The notes beneath the pieces are model-generated. The model worked only from the letters and a program-made list of their open reading frames with translations. It was not told the origin of the DNA and searched no databases. From contig NZ_UETD01000018.1 of assembly GCF_900116855.1 (NCBI RefSeq), positions 1-58,771 of the forward strand: a stretch of DNA of 58,771 bases. The letters run 5' to 3'. Made by a program: the position numbers and the translations under genes. Source of the stretch: Ruminococcus flavefaciens (GTDB lineage: Bacteria; Bacillota; Clostridia; Oscillospirales; Ruminococcaceae). Positions 18,203 through 26,456 of the stretch are shown here, piece after piece; the first letter of the stretch is position 1, and the number at the start of each line of letters is the position of its first letter.

Positions 18203-18682
18203 TTATCCGAGCTCAAATCGTTCGTCATAAATATCTCCCCAGTCTGCACCAAGATATTCCTCGGCAGAATGCTCCATAAAACCCGAAAGGCATGTTAAAA
18301 GGTCGTCAAAATCTTCATATTCTTCGGTTTCTCCGTCAAAAAAGCTGAATATCTTACCGCTTTCACGGGAAATAAGAAGTTCTTCTCCGTCCCCCACAAC
18401 AGCTCCGATCACTATTACATCATTTTCAGCGTCAGAACTTCCCATTTGAGGCCATCTGAACTCTATGTATCCTCCTATAATTCTTGCGTACTCTGTCAGC
18501 AAAAGCCAGCTCTTATACTGGTGCGGCAATCTGACATTATTGTCTTGTTCCCATTGCTCGATTTTTTCAATTTCAGCAGGCGGACCGAACTCCGAATCCG
18601 TAAACTCCGACAATAACGCGCACATATTTTTGTAATAGTCAAACTGCTCTTTTATAGTATCATCTATTTCATATCTGATCAT
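18203..18682 (-). CDS. SUKH (SMI1/KNR4) domain protein
   Basis: A ~159-residue acidic protein with the SUKH fold pattern: IEKIEQWEQDNNVRLPHQYKSWLLLTEYARI at residues ~35-70 (the LP..Y..FL-type core), then a beta-rich part with DVIVIGAVVGDGEELLIS and KIFSFFDGETEEYEDF. SUKH proteins are common immunity proteins against secreted nuclease toxins and also act singly. The chosen ATG (18682) follows AGGTGA and the gene overlaps the end of the upstream esterase gene, so they are coupled. No toxin gene is adjacent. Confidence 0.75.
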   Translation of the reverse strand: MIRYEIDDTIKEQFDYYKNMCALLSEFTDSEFGPPAEIEKIEQWEQDNNVRLPHQYKSWLLLTEYARIIGGYIEFRWPQMGSSDAENDVIVIGAVVGDGEELLISRESGKIFSFFDGETEEYEDFDDLLTCLSGFMEHSAEEYLGADWGDIYDERFELG

Positions 18683-19370
18683 TTTCATCACCTTTTATCA
18701 TCCATTTTATGCCCTTAGCAATGCGCTTCTCAGGCTCGTTGAAATGTCCGCCGCCGTTCCATTCAAGGATATGACGGGACACATTTTTATCGCCGCAAAC
18801 AAGCTCATACTGCCTGCGGGTACAGTCCCCGACAGTTGCCATAATGCGGTCACGCGCCTTTTCCTCACGGTCGCCGAGACTCAGATAAACGGAGCTGTTC
18901 TGCGGAGCGATATGGCTCTCCGCATAGCTTATCCAGTCTCCGAACCACAGGGAGCCCGAGCAGCTTATAACTCCGTCAAACGCCTGACTTTCATAGAATG
19001 CCCACAGACTGAAAAGTCCTGCGAGGGAGTATCCGCAGAGGATACGCTTTCCCGTAAGACCATACTTTTTTTCGCAGTACGGAACGCAGTCATTCATGAG
19101 ACGATCCAGCGTTTTGCGTCCGCCGCCCGAAAAGGACATTTTCTTGTTGAGCGTGAACTCCCACGGCGAGAAGTCAGCATTCCAGTCCTCGGTCTCGTAA
19201 ATGATATAGTTGCACTTTACGTTTTCACACAGTGCAAGGACTTTTTCAATTGTTTCGGAGCTGTCCTTCATCTCGCCCCAATATATCGTGGGCAGGTCAG
19301 TGCCGTTTATTATGATATGGCAGATTTTGCCGCTTATGTTCACTTTTTCCATTCTTTCTTCACTCATCAT
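18669..19370 (-). CDS. esterase (enterochelin/feruloyl esterase D-like alpha/beta hydrolase)
   Basis: A 233-residue alpha/beta hydrolase without signal peptide. The nucleophile elbow ILCGYSLAGLFSLW gives the GxSxG serine; FDGVISCSGSLWFGDW follows, as in PF00756 esterases, then VYLSLGDREEKARD with the likely acid, and GGGHFNEP with the catalytic histidine. The substrate is unknown (siderophore or acyl esters in relatives). It overlaps the SUKH gene downstream. Confidence 0.8.
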   Translation of the reverse strand: MMSEERMEKVNISGKICHIIINGTDLPTIYWGEMKDSSETIEKVLALCENVKCNYIIYETEDWNADFSPWEFTLNKKMSFSGGGRKTLDRLMNDCVPYCEKKYGLTGKRILCGYSLAGLFSLWAFYESQAFDGVISCSGSLWFGDWISYAESHIAPQNSSVYLSLGDREEKARDRIMATVGDCTRRQYELVCGDKNVSRHILEWNGGGHFNEPEKRIAKGIKWMIKGDENDQI

Positions 19371-19460
19371 ATTCTAATAAGGTCCCGAGCTCAATATATT
19401 CTCATAGTACCATATTGCTTTAGATAATGCATCAAAAACATATAATTCTTACTGAGAATT

Positions 19461-19709
19461 TTATTTCCTTTTTGAGATTTTTACGATTTCAAAATTATTT
19501 TTCTTATTTACTCCTTGCGAGCCAACTGATTTACCAATTGCCCATTCTGCAATCGGCGAGCGTAATTCTTGTTTATCATTAATAAATATCCGGATATTCT
19601 TATTATATGTGCTTGAATAAATAAAAATATAATCTCCAACTTGCGCAACTTCTTCCGATACAATGTCTTTAATTGTTTTTATGTTTGTCAGCTGTTTTGC
19701 TGTATTCTG
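19461..19709 (-). pseudogene. C-terminal fragment of an unidentified protein
   Basis: Immediately after the stop of the GH16-dockerin gene, the same minus-strand frame stays open for ~82 codons to a stop at 19461-19463. The peptide looks real (IKDIVSEEVAQVGDYIFIY, then SPIAEWAIGKSVGSQGV, ending EIVKISKRK), is AT-richer than its neighbours and has no start codon or ribosome site. It is most likely the 3' remnant of a laterally acquired gene. Family not recognised. Confidence 0.45.
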
Positions 19710-21638
19710 TCATTTCCCGACCAGCACTCTTCTCATCAGGCACAGATCGAATACATCGAGTATACCATCCTTGCAGAAGTCGGCATTCTGCCAGTTTTCC
19801 AGCTTTGCGTCGGGTACGGCAAGCAGCCATTTCCGAAGCAGTACAAGGTCAGCAACATTGAATTCACCGTCCGCATTTACATCGCCTATGACCGTATCAT
19901 AAGCAAAGAAGTCCGCGCCAAGCTCGTTCTTGTCGGTATTCATTGCTGTCAGCAGAGAAACGCGAGTGCCGTCATAATAGTACAAGTCGTATCCGCCGCT
20001 CATAGTGCTGCTGAAAACAATTTTTTCGCCGCTGACAGGGCAGGCGTCCGAACAGTCGTACCTATCCGAATCAAACGGCAGCGACGTTATCTTTTCGCCG
20101 TCACAGCACATTATCTGGTCGCAGCGATCGTCCGCAGAGAACCATTTCGTGAAGTACAGCATATCTCCGCAAACGATGGGATAATATGCATTTACGCCGC
20201 TTTCACCGAAAATAGTCCCGGAGGTTTTCGTGCTCAGGTCAAGCCTGCATATAGAGCCAATACCGTCAGTGTAGCGCGCGTAGTAAATATTCCTTCCGTC
20301 CTCGGAAAAGCATGGCATCGCCTCCTCGGCGGAGTCATCGGTCAGCATCGTGACCGCTCTTGTCTTAACGTCAAGGAGCGCAAGGTCATACACAAAATCG
20401 TCTGCACTGCTGTCCCAGCGGCCGCGCTTGAAAACAATGCTTTTTCCGTCAGGCGAGAACTTCGGGTCCTCATTGCGGAATCCGCTGTTCTGCGTGAGAT
20501 CTATGATTTCTCCGTGGTCGGAGAGATAAATATCCCACTCGTCAGCCGTCTTGTCTATCGCCATAAAAGTGAACTGCTCGGGCGACCTTCCGAAGCTGCC
20601 GTTCATAGCGTGGATAAAACCGCCGCTGACAGTCCTGACCGTACCGTCAGGAGTACGCAGATACAGCTCACTGTCAAGGTCGGCATAGCTTTTGTAGCTG
20701 TGCCACAGGAGCCAGCCCTTAGGAAGCTCCGCATCCGCCCAGCCATTATCGGGATAGGATTCGTGCTGAGGAGTGTCTCCGCTCTCGTGGAATGGCGTTA
20801 TCCTGACGTAGTCCACAACGAGATCAGTCTGCTCGAAATCAGGCGAGCCTGCCCAGCCTTTCGGGAACCACAGTCCCAGCCAGAAACGACTTTCGTTTGT
20901 AGGGATAAACTCTGTCGCCGTATGTATCAACTCGCCGTCAAAGTAATACTCCACGCGCGGAGTCTCGTTTTCATCGCCTGTGTGCCAGTCAAAGCGGTAT
21001 GTGTGGAACTTCCCGTCCGCCTGATCACCGCATTCAACAGACTTAGTCTTGTAGTCCTCCTCGGTCAGCCAAGTGGTGCAGAGAACGTGGCTGAGCGAAA
21101 AATCGTCATTTTTGTCACGTCCCGGGAACTCAATATCTATCTCGTGATTTACTATCTTCAGCTCGCCGTCTGAGTAATCTTCTTCGTATTCAAACGTCCA
21201 CATAGCAGAGCAGCAGCCCAGCTCAGGAGCGATTTTTGCGCGCACCTCATAGCTGCCGGAACCGAAGTATTCCTTCGTCGCTATCGCTCCGCCGCAGCGT
21301 TTTCCGTCAGCACGTCGGCTTTTGTCGCGGTTGATACCGCGGAGCTCGCCTGTGTAGCCGTTACCCAGTCCCGTGAGAATGAGATCACCGTCACAGACAG
21401 CAACATTATCCGCGATAACTCCCCCGTTGTAGTCCTCGGAAGCACCGTTCACCATGACGGTCCCGCCCCAGTTTTTCTCGGCGACGAGCCATTTGTCCAT
21501 GTCAAGGTCCGCGCCGCTGAAATCATCATAGAAAACATCGTCGGGAACGGCTCCCGTATCAGATGTCACGGGCATACAGAGTGCAGCAGCGATCGCTGCT
21601 GCAAGAGATGTGATCCGTTTCATTATACCGCCGACCAT
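19710..21638 (-). CDS. secreted GH16 glycanase with PD40 propeller and type I dockerin
   Basis: Residues 6-30 form a signal peptide after MKRIT. Residues ~35-290 are a GH16 glycoside hydrolase with the EIDIE catalytic motif (Glu166 and Glu170) and a VRITPF end strand, as in beta-glucanases and laminarinases. Residues ~320-580 contain TolB/PD40-type blades (FSPDGKSIVFKRG, FSEDGRNIYYARY, VSGEKIVFSS). The last ~60 residues are a dockerin with two calcium-loop repeats (GDVNADGEFNVADLVLLRKW and CKDGILDVFDLCLMRR), which would anchor the enzyme to a cellulosome scaffoldin. The ATG at 21638 follows AGGAGGT. This gene is the best host marker for Ruminococcus. Confidence 0.88.
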   Translation of the reverse strand: MVGGIMKRITSLAAAIAAALCMPVTSDTGAVPDDVFYDDFSGADLDMDKWLVAEKNWGGTVMVNGASEDYNGGVIADNVAVCDGDLILTGLGNGYTGELRGINRDKSRRADGKRCGGAIATKEYFGSGSYEVRAKIAPELGCCSAMWTFEYEEDYSDGELKIVNHEIDIEFPGRDKNDDFSLSHVLCTTWLTEEDYKTKSVECGDQADGKFHTYRFDWHTGDENETPRVEYYFDGELIHTATEFIPTNESRFWLGLWFPKGWAGSPDFEQTDLVVDYVRITPFHESGDTPQHESYPDNGWADAELPKGWLLWHSYKSYADLDSELYLRTPDGTVRTVSGGFIHAMNGSFGRSPEQFTFMAIDKTADEWDIYLSDHGEIIDLTQNSGFRNEDPKFSPDGKSIVFKRGRWDSSADDFVYDLALLDVKTRAVTMLTDDSAEEAMPCFSEDGRNIYYARYTDGIGSICRLDLSTKTSGTIFGESGVNAYYPIVCGDMLYFTKWFSADDRCDQIMCCDGEKITSLPFDSDRYDCSDACPVSGEKIVFSSTMSGGYDLYYYDGTRVSLLTAMNTDKNELGADFFAYDTVIGDVNADGEFNVADLVLLRKWLLAVPDAKLENWQNADFCKDGILDVFDLCLMRRVLVGK

Positions 21639-21706
21639 AGTCTGACCTCCTTGCTTCCGGTTATCAAAGTCATCATGCGTCAGGCATTTATCCCCTTGTC
21701 AATTAT

Positions 21707-21735
21707 ATTATATCATTTTATCTTCAATAAAGCAA
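21707..21735 (-). promoter_or_regulatory. promoter of the GH16-dockerin gene (shared module)
   Basis: Minus strand TTGCTT (21735-21730), 17-base spacer, TATAAT (21712-21707). The same promoter sequence, with few changes, drives the M24 gene at 23280-23308. Confidence 0.65.
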
Positions 21736-21774
21736 TGGTTAAGTGCAGAAATAATTTCTGATCCGGTGTTGTAA
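21711..21774. repeat. promoter-containing repeat, copy 1
   Basis: This segment, from TATCATTTTATCT to GATCCGGTGTTGTAA, is repeated at 23284-23361 with a small insertion. It covers the -35 region and upstream sequence of both genes. The rest of the gap up to 21988 shows no gene, only the decayed IS21 5' flank. Confidence 0.7.
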
Positions 21775-21988
21775 ATGAAAAGTCCCTATAATCAGGCATA
21801 TAATTGCGCTGATCGCAGGGATTTTGCTATTTTATTGTCTGTTCAAGGTCATTAAACTCGGGCAAACTTAAAAGCTCGCCCAATTTCATATATAAAACCG
21901 TCACTATGTGATACAATAAAGAGATTGTTACTCATTCAAGCTGAATGAAACTTGTAGTGCCCTATGCTCACACCGTAGACTATACGGA

Positions 21989-22384
21989 ATGGCAAATCAG
22001 TACAGCACAAATGAAGAACATATGCCTGACGATCATCAGAAATATATTCAATTGAACGGCGAACGCTTTATCCATTGGGCTGCAAAGATAGGAAACAATA
22101 CAAAAGCTGTTGTGTCAGCGATACTTTCAGGATACAAGGTCGAACAGCAGGGCTACAAGGCGTGTATGGGACTATTGAAGCTTGCTGACAAGTATACTCC
22201 CGACAGGCTTGAAAACGCCTGCAAGCGAGCTCTCAGCTTCACACCACGCCCTTCATACAAGAAAATTCAAGTGATACTCTATTCCGGTCAGGACAGGCAG
22301 GATGAAGTAGTTGCAGAGAAGCCTGATAATACAGAGCATTATGGCTTCACAAGAGGCGGTTCCTATTATGGAGGTGTGAAGTAA
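21989..22384 (+). pseudogene. IS21-family IstA transposase, C-terminal fragment
   Basis: The 131-residue frame matches the C-terminal end of IS21-type IstA: FIHWAAKIGNNTKAVV, then LLKLADKYTPDRLENAC and the signature SFTPRPSYKKIQVILYSGQD. The N-terminal DDE catalytic part (~350 residues) is missing, so this is a relic. Its TAA overlaps the ATG of an IstB stub, the normal istAB arrangement. Confidence 0.8.
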
Positions 22385-22431
22385 TGCTGACAGAGAGCAC
22401 TATCACCAAGCTTCAGGAAATGCGACTGAGT
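22384..22431 (+). pseudogene. IstB stub (IS21)
   Basis: From ATG 22384 the frame reads MLTESTITKLQEMRLS, the typical start of the IstB helper ATPase, then runs out of homology into the neighbouring lipoprotein fragment and stops. Overlap TAATG with istA is the standard IS21 coupling. Confidence 0.7.
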
Positions 22432-22530
22432 ACCTTCCGCCGAACTTGTCCCATTGCCGCAGGCTGTCAGCAGCATACATAGTACGACAAAAACAGCAAG
22501 AGTTGCTCTCTGTGCTTTTGAGTTTCCCAT
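22430..22530 (-). pseudogene. lipoprotein N-terminal fragment cut by the IS21 relic
   Basis: An ATG at 22530 begins MGNSKAQRATLAVFVVLCML followed by LTACGN, a clear lipoprotein signal with lipobox Cys. After ~33 residues the sequence joins the IstB stub. The gene starts 18 bases after the M24 stop, so the original operon was M24 peptidase plus a lipoprotein, broken by the insertion and a later deletion. Confidence 0.6.
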
Positions 22531-22547
22531 AACAGGTGCCTTCTTTC

Positions 22548-23237
22548 TTATAGTTCTTTAAGCTTCCCGTCCACAAAGTAATAAATATTCTCTTTCTTAT
22601 ACCCATATTTCGAGCCATTGACGCTGATATGCGGCTCAAAAGTGAAATAATCCACCGACGAAAGCAGTGCAGTGTTGCCATTTTCAATGTAAATACGGTC
22701 GTTTTTGTCCTTTACGATCGAGTGACCGAGATTGCCGAGAAAGTCAAGGTTGATAAATCCGCGATTAGTTATTAGCTGATTGATATGGAAATACAGTTCC
22801 TCAAATGTGGTCTGCGGAGTCGCAAAGCTGAGCATTTCAGCGTGAAGTTCCTCCTCCATAAGCAGACCGTTCCGCCATTCATCGCTGCGGATACTGCTTA
22901 TATCATCAACTACTTTGCCGCCCTCGAGAATTATCGTTCTTGCGTAGTCGCCCCATATATTGTCGTTCTGCGGACTGAGGTCAATAGTTATGATGTCATC
23001 AGCAGCGATAAGTCTGTGGGAGGTCACATACTCTCTGCCCGAGACTGATACTGTGGTCTCGTCACCTGAGAATACAAATGCACCAATGTCCCAGTACCAG
23101 AACGAATCTGCTCCCAACGCTAGCATTTTATCCTCGCAAAGGCGACGTACCTCGGTCAGCTTCATACCTGTGTGTATCTCTTTTTTTATGTATTCTATCG
23201 TGTATTTCGCTATCTTCTGCACTTCGGAGTATTTCAT
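22548..23237 (-). CDS. M24-family metallopeptidase (Xaa-Pro aminopeptidase-like)
   Basis: A 229-residue pita-bread fold protein. The metal ligands can be placed: IITIDLSP (Asp), GDYARTI (Asp), NLGHSI (His), FTFEPHI (Glu) and a final Glu near KKENIYYF. It lacks the N-terminal domain of full aminopeptidase P, so it corresponds to a short M24 form. No signal peptide is seen; likely cytoplasmic. Its promoter is a duplicate of that of the GH16 gene. Confidence 0.8.
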   Translation of the reverse strand: MKYSEVQKIAKYTIEYIKKEIHTGMKLTEVRRLCEDKMLALGADSFWYWDIGAFVFSGDETTVSVSGREYVTSHRLIAADDIITIDLSPQNDNIWGDYARTIILEGGKVVDDISSIRSDEWRNGLLMEEELHAEMLSFATPQTTFEELYFHINQLITNRGFINLDFLGNLGHSIVKDKNDRIYIENGNTALLSSVDYFTFEPHISVNGSKYGYKKENIYYFVDGKLKEL

Positions 23238-23279
23238 ATGATTGCCCTCTTTCTGTTCCGGATAATCCCTGATAATTAC

Positions 23280-23308
23280 ATTCTATCATTTTATCTGCAA
23301 TAAAGCAA
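23280..23308 (-). promoter_or_regulatory. promoter of the M24 gene (shared module)
   Basis: Minus strand TTGCTT (23308-23303), 17 bases, TAGAAT (23285-23280); the spacer differs from the GH16 promoter by one base. Confidence 0.6.
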
Positions 23309-23361
23309 TGGTAGGTGCAGAAATAATCGCCGATATGATAATTGTTGATCCGGTGTTATAA
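23284..23361. repeat. promoter-containing repeat, copy 2
   Basis: Second copy of the segment at 21711-21774; it carries an extra ~14 bases (around CGATATGATAATTG) before the shared GATCCGGTGTT end. Confidence 0.7.
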
Positions 23362-23490
23362 CACCCTCACATATAATTACTTAAAAGAGCTGTATTTTTC
23401 TACAGTAGTTATCGCATCCGACAAATCTTAAAAATGCAATAAAACAAAAAGCGCTCAGAATAGACATCTAAGCGTTTTTCATTGTGTATA

Positions 23491-23680
23491 TGTTACAATT
23501 TAAATACGGCTTCATGCGCGTAAAATAAATTCGCGCCCCAGTTTTACTGAGACGCGAACTTGGCTGCGGGGGCTCCCCGCTGTGAATGTGTTACAATTTA
23601 GATACCACTTCATGCGCGTAAAATAAATTCGCACCCCAGTTTTACTGAGACGCGACCTGCCTGCGTATGTCCGTCCAAAT
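23491..23680. repeat. two tandem ~98-bp repeats joined by GC palindrome
   Basis: TGTTACAATTTA(A/G)ATAC begins at 23491 and again at 23589; each copy runs through CATGCGCGTAAAATAAATTCGC and CAGTTTTACTGAGACGCGA. The junction contains CTGCGGGGGCTCCCCGC, as at 17.9 kb. An 84-codon minus-strand frame here is just an overlap of the repeats. This marks the end of the GC-rich segment. Confidence 0.85.
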
Positions 23681-23790
23681 AAATAACTGTAGGACGAGCT
23701 GTCGTAACTTTCCTTCGGCTTGTACCTCGACTGGAACAGTCCACTGGAAATGCCTATGTGCATCACTCATTTCAAGGCGTGAAAAAATCT

Positions 23791-24837
23791 TTAGATATCA
23801 TATAATCCGTTTTTAACTAGATCAGTTGTAGAATCCAGCATTATCTCAGTTGCTTTTCGTTCAATCAATTCTAACAAATTACCTTTTTGTTCAATTAGTT
23901 GTTTTATTTCGTTAGCGCATATTGAAATAATAATAATTTTTTGTGCTAAATAATATTTGACTGCATTAGATTTAAATGTACTTGGGGCGCTTTTTTTAGA
24001 TACTATGATTCCAAATTTGATACATTCTCCTTTACCTGAGGCATTAGTGATAGAAATGAGACTATGTAACTTTGAAATATAGGATCCTAAAGGTTTTTTA
24101 TTTTCATTTTTACATTCAATATAAATTCTTGAACCGATGGTTTGGAATATGCCGTAATTTAAGCATATTTTATTGCGAACAAAGCAATCTATTTGATTTG
24201 TTGTAGTGCGTATCCCTGCTGCTTTAAAAACATTACAGAGATTAAATAGCTTTATTGTTAAATTTTCAAGTGTATCGCCCTTTTCTTTTTTGCCTTCGGC
24301 GTTCATTACACGTGAATACAAGTTGCTTAGAGCAATATACTGCTCGTCAGTGGGGTGAAAGAGATACTCGTTAACTCCACCAGCTTGAAAAATCCGATCC
24401 ATTGTATTTTCTTGGGCAACAGATTTTCCTGATGTATTTACATAATTCTGTTGCCCAATTATAAAAACACTATCATCTAAGGAATCATCAATTAATGAAT
24501 ACAAAAATTCAATATTTTCTGGAGTTGTTACAAATTCATTATCACAATTATAGCATAGTATTTCTTCTGGAATATTAGATAAGTTTGCTGATTTATAAAT
24601 CAACAAACCGCATTCAGGGCATCTAACGGAAAAGTTAACTCTTAAAATATGATTCTTTTTACATTCAGTTAGCACTTTGCAAGCAGATTGAGAAGAGATG
24701 CCAAGAACCCTTATAATTTTTGAAACAGTTATACAGTTTTTGGCATCACCAATTAAAGATTGGAAGTATCTATCGAGCTTTTCAATTTCTTCTTTATCTA
24801 GAAGACTGCTTAGGTTTGATAAGCGAGAACAATACAT
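23791..24837 (-). CDS. PD-(D/E)XK nuclease with N-terminal winged helix and zinc ribbon
   Basis: Three parts are visible in 348 residues. Residues ~15-70 look like a winged helix (TVSKIIRVLGISSQSACKVL). Residues 73-98 are a zinc ribbon (CPECG and CYNC). Residues ~185-290 form a restriction-endonuclease-like domain: GDTLENL (Glu191), TTNQIDCFV (Asp217) and RIYIECKNE (Glu241, Lys243), the E...D...ExK active site of Mrr/RecB-like nucleases. It overlaps the upstream gene by 44 bases, implying obligatory coupling. Probably the DNA-cleaving component of a two-gene defence module; specificity and trigger are unknown. Confidence 0.75.
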   Translation of the reverse strand: MYCSRLSNLSSLLDKEEIEKLDRYFQSLIGDAKNCITVSKIIRVLGISSQSACKVLTECKKNHILRVNFSVRCPECGLLIYKSANLSNIPEEILCYNCDNEFVTTPENIEFLYSLIDDSLDDSVFIIGQQNYVNTSGKSVAQENTMDRIFQAGGVNEYLFHPTDEQYIALSNLYSRVMNAEGKKEKGDTLENLTIKLFNLCNVFKAAGIRTTTNQIDCFVRNKICLNYGIFQTIGSRIYIECKNENKKPLGSYISKLHSLISITNASGKGECIKFGIIVSKKSAPSTFKSNAVKYYLAQKIIIISICANEIKQLIEQKGNLLELIERKATEIMLDSTTDLVKNGLYDI

Positions 24838-26017
24838 TTAAAATATCCTCCTCTGCGGTATATTCGGTAAATTTTAAAGTACAGAAATCATTTTTGACGG
24901 ATATTTTCACTTTAAACCATTTTTCAAAATATGACGAATTAATACGTTGAAATTTAAATTGCACAACATCACATTCATTGTTTTTTTGCAGCATTTTTTT
25001 ATTATCAAAGAAAACAGCCTTAGATTGGAGTGGATCTTCCTGTGCCGATGTTTGTTCAACTTTGGATTCCTCTTCATCAGTTGCATTTAACTTCATTGGA
25101 AATGCTTCCCGGTCTTGAGTGAAGATTTTCTTATTTGGATAAGTGATAGAAAAATATTTTTCTATCATATTCATAATACTTGAATGAACATCATCTCTAT
25201 AACGAGGTTTTAAGTGGCAGATATCATTTGTAATAGAATCAACAATATCATTTATTTCTTCTGACTTTTGCTCCATTAATTCTTTTATTTCTAAAGGCGT
25301 TTTTGTATACTTTTCAAGCATTTCGTATAGAACTTTTTTAAAAATAGGACTTGAAGAAATGGATGGTAATGTTTTTATTCCAATCCATTTACATACTGTT
25401 TGAGTAGCTATTGATATTTGTTTTTCAACAGTTGTTGTGGTTGCTTTTTCAAGTATAAAGTTTTCCATAAAAACATATAAGCCAGCCTTGGATTTAGCTC
25501 TTGTAACAATTATTCCCATATCAACATAAATTTCAACAAATATTGGATACAGTGTTTTTGAAGATATCTGTTTATTTCTATCAAAGGTACAAAGCTGCTT
25601 TCCTAGATAAAACTTGATACTACGTCCAATTTTTTTAGAGTTACAAATTTGATATTTAAATAGCTTAATTTCTTCTGAGTATAAGCTACATAGATGTTGC
25701 CGTTGATTTGAGACTATAATAGTTTCTAATTTTCTCTTAGTTAATTCATCGCTATTTAACCATTCCGGTATTGTTTCACGATTAATGCACTTTATCTGAA
25801 CGTCCTTAATGCCTTCAATAAGAACTTTATCAATCCAATCTAATACTAATTCTTCATTTTCAGGGGAAGAATTCGCAAATTTCTCTAAATTATTAATTAA
25901 ATCTTGACGATTCTCGGTTGTTTTAAATTTCTTATCTTCACTTGCAAATTTTTTTATTGCTGGAATAGTTATGTAGCCTTCGGCTTCATTTGAAAACGCA
26001 TTTGGAATCGAAAACAT
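24794..26017 (-). CDS. unrecognised partner of the PD-(D/E)XK nuclease (407 aa)
   Basis: A mostly helical 407-residue soluble protein, starting MFSIPNAFSNEAEGYITIPA. A charged, low-complexity linker lies near 310-340, followed by a short alpha/beta C-terminal domain. No nuclease, ATPase or HTH signature is evident. It has a consensus promoter (26045-26073) and AAAGGAG, and its last 44 bases overlap the start of the nuclease gene. The fixed pair suggests a sensor/nuclease system, with this protein as the recognition or regulatory part; that is inference from position. Confidence 0.6.
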   Translation of the reverse strand: MFSIPNAFSNEAEGYITIPAIKKFASEDKKFKTTENRQDLINNLEKFANSSPENEELVLDWIDKVLIEGIKDVQIKCINRETIPEWLNSDELTKRKLETIIVSNQRQHLCSLYSEEIKLFKYQICNSKKIGRSIKFYLGKQLCTFDRNKQISSKTLYPIFVEIYVDMGIIVTRAKSKAGLYVFMENFILEKATTTTVEKQISIATQTVCKWIGIKTLPSISSSPIFKKVLYEMLEKYTKTPLEIKELMEQKSEEINDIVDSITNDICHLKPRYRDDVHSSIMNMIEKYFSITYPNKKIFTQDREAFPMKLNATDEEESKVEQTSAQEDPLQSKAVFFDNKKMLQKNNECDVVQFKFQRINSSYFEKWFKVKISVKNDFCTLKFTEYTAEEDILNVLFSLIKPKQSSR

Positions 26018-26044
26018 TATACTTCTCCTTTACATATTTTTTTT

Positions 26045-26073
26045 ATTATATCACACTAAAAATAATGTGTCAA
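26045..26073 (-). promoter_or_regulatory. consensus promoter of the nuclease module
   Basis: Minus strand TTGACA (26073-26068), 17 bases, TATAAT (26050-26045). The spacer holds an imperfect inverted repeat (TGACACA/TGTGATA), a possible operator. Confidence 0.75.
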
Positions 26074-26415
26074 TAAAGTAAAGAAAATGTTGAAAAGTGC
26101 AATTTTGAGTAGAGACTTATTTATACAAATTGGTGAATATTTTTTATTATAAAAAAAGCAAATCACTCTCATAATAAATACTGTCGCCGGTATCATTTCT
26201 GCACCATAAATAACAAAACACCCGATACCTTTGAGCGCGAATACTACGCAAAATTGGTAGTTTGTGATGAGATGTAAATATACTTGACAGTTCAGAGGTT
26301 ATATTTTTTGAAGTTTCATTTTCATATCTTGAAATTTTTGTTTTCGTTAAACTGGCTTATAAATGAGACAAAGTCGCGCAAAGAGTTTAAATACGTTGTT
26401 CTTTACAAAGAAGGA
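26074..26415. other. gene-free interval between two defence modules
   Basis: I see no gene here. Near 26180-26205 a short stretch (GGTGCAGAAATGAT on the minus strand) resembles part of the promoter repeat at 21.7 and 23.3 kb, suggesting a decayed copy. Confidence 0.3.
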
Positions 26416-26449
26416 AACCCTATCTGAAGCCAGAGGTTCAAATAGGGTT
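26416..26449 (-). terminator. terminator of the four-gene peptidase operon
   Basis: Minus strand AACCCTATTTGAACC...AGATAGGGTT stem, followed by TTCCTTCTTT; 8 bases beyond the stop of the last gene. Confidence 0.55.
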
Positions 26450-26456
26450 AGTCGTA

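Noticed and set aside
19641..21173. Long (510-codon) plus-strand frame opposite the GH16-dockerin gene
   Set aside because: Antisense shadow of a GC-rich gene; the minus strand has clear GH16, propeller and dockerin motifs.
23512..23766. 84-codon minus-strand frame in the tandem repeat
   Set aside because: Most of it is the repeat itself; the remainder might be a decayed gene tail but nothing supports it.
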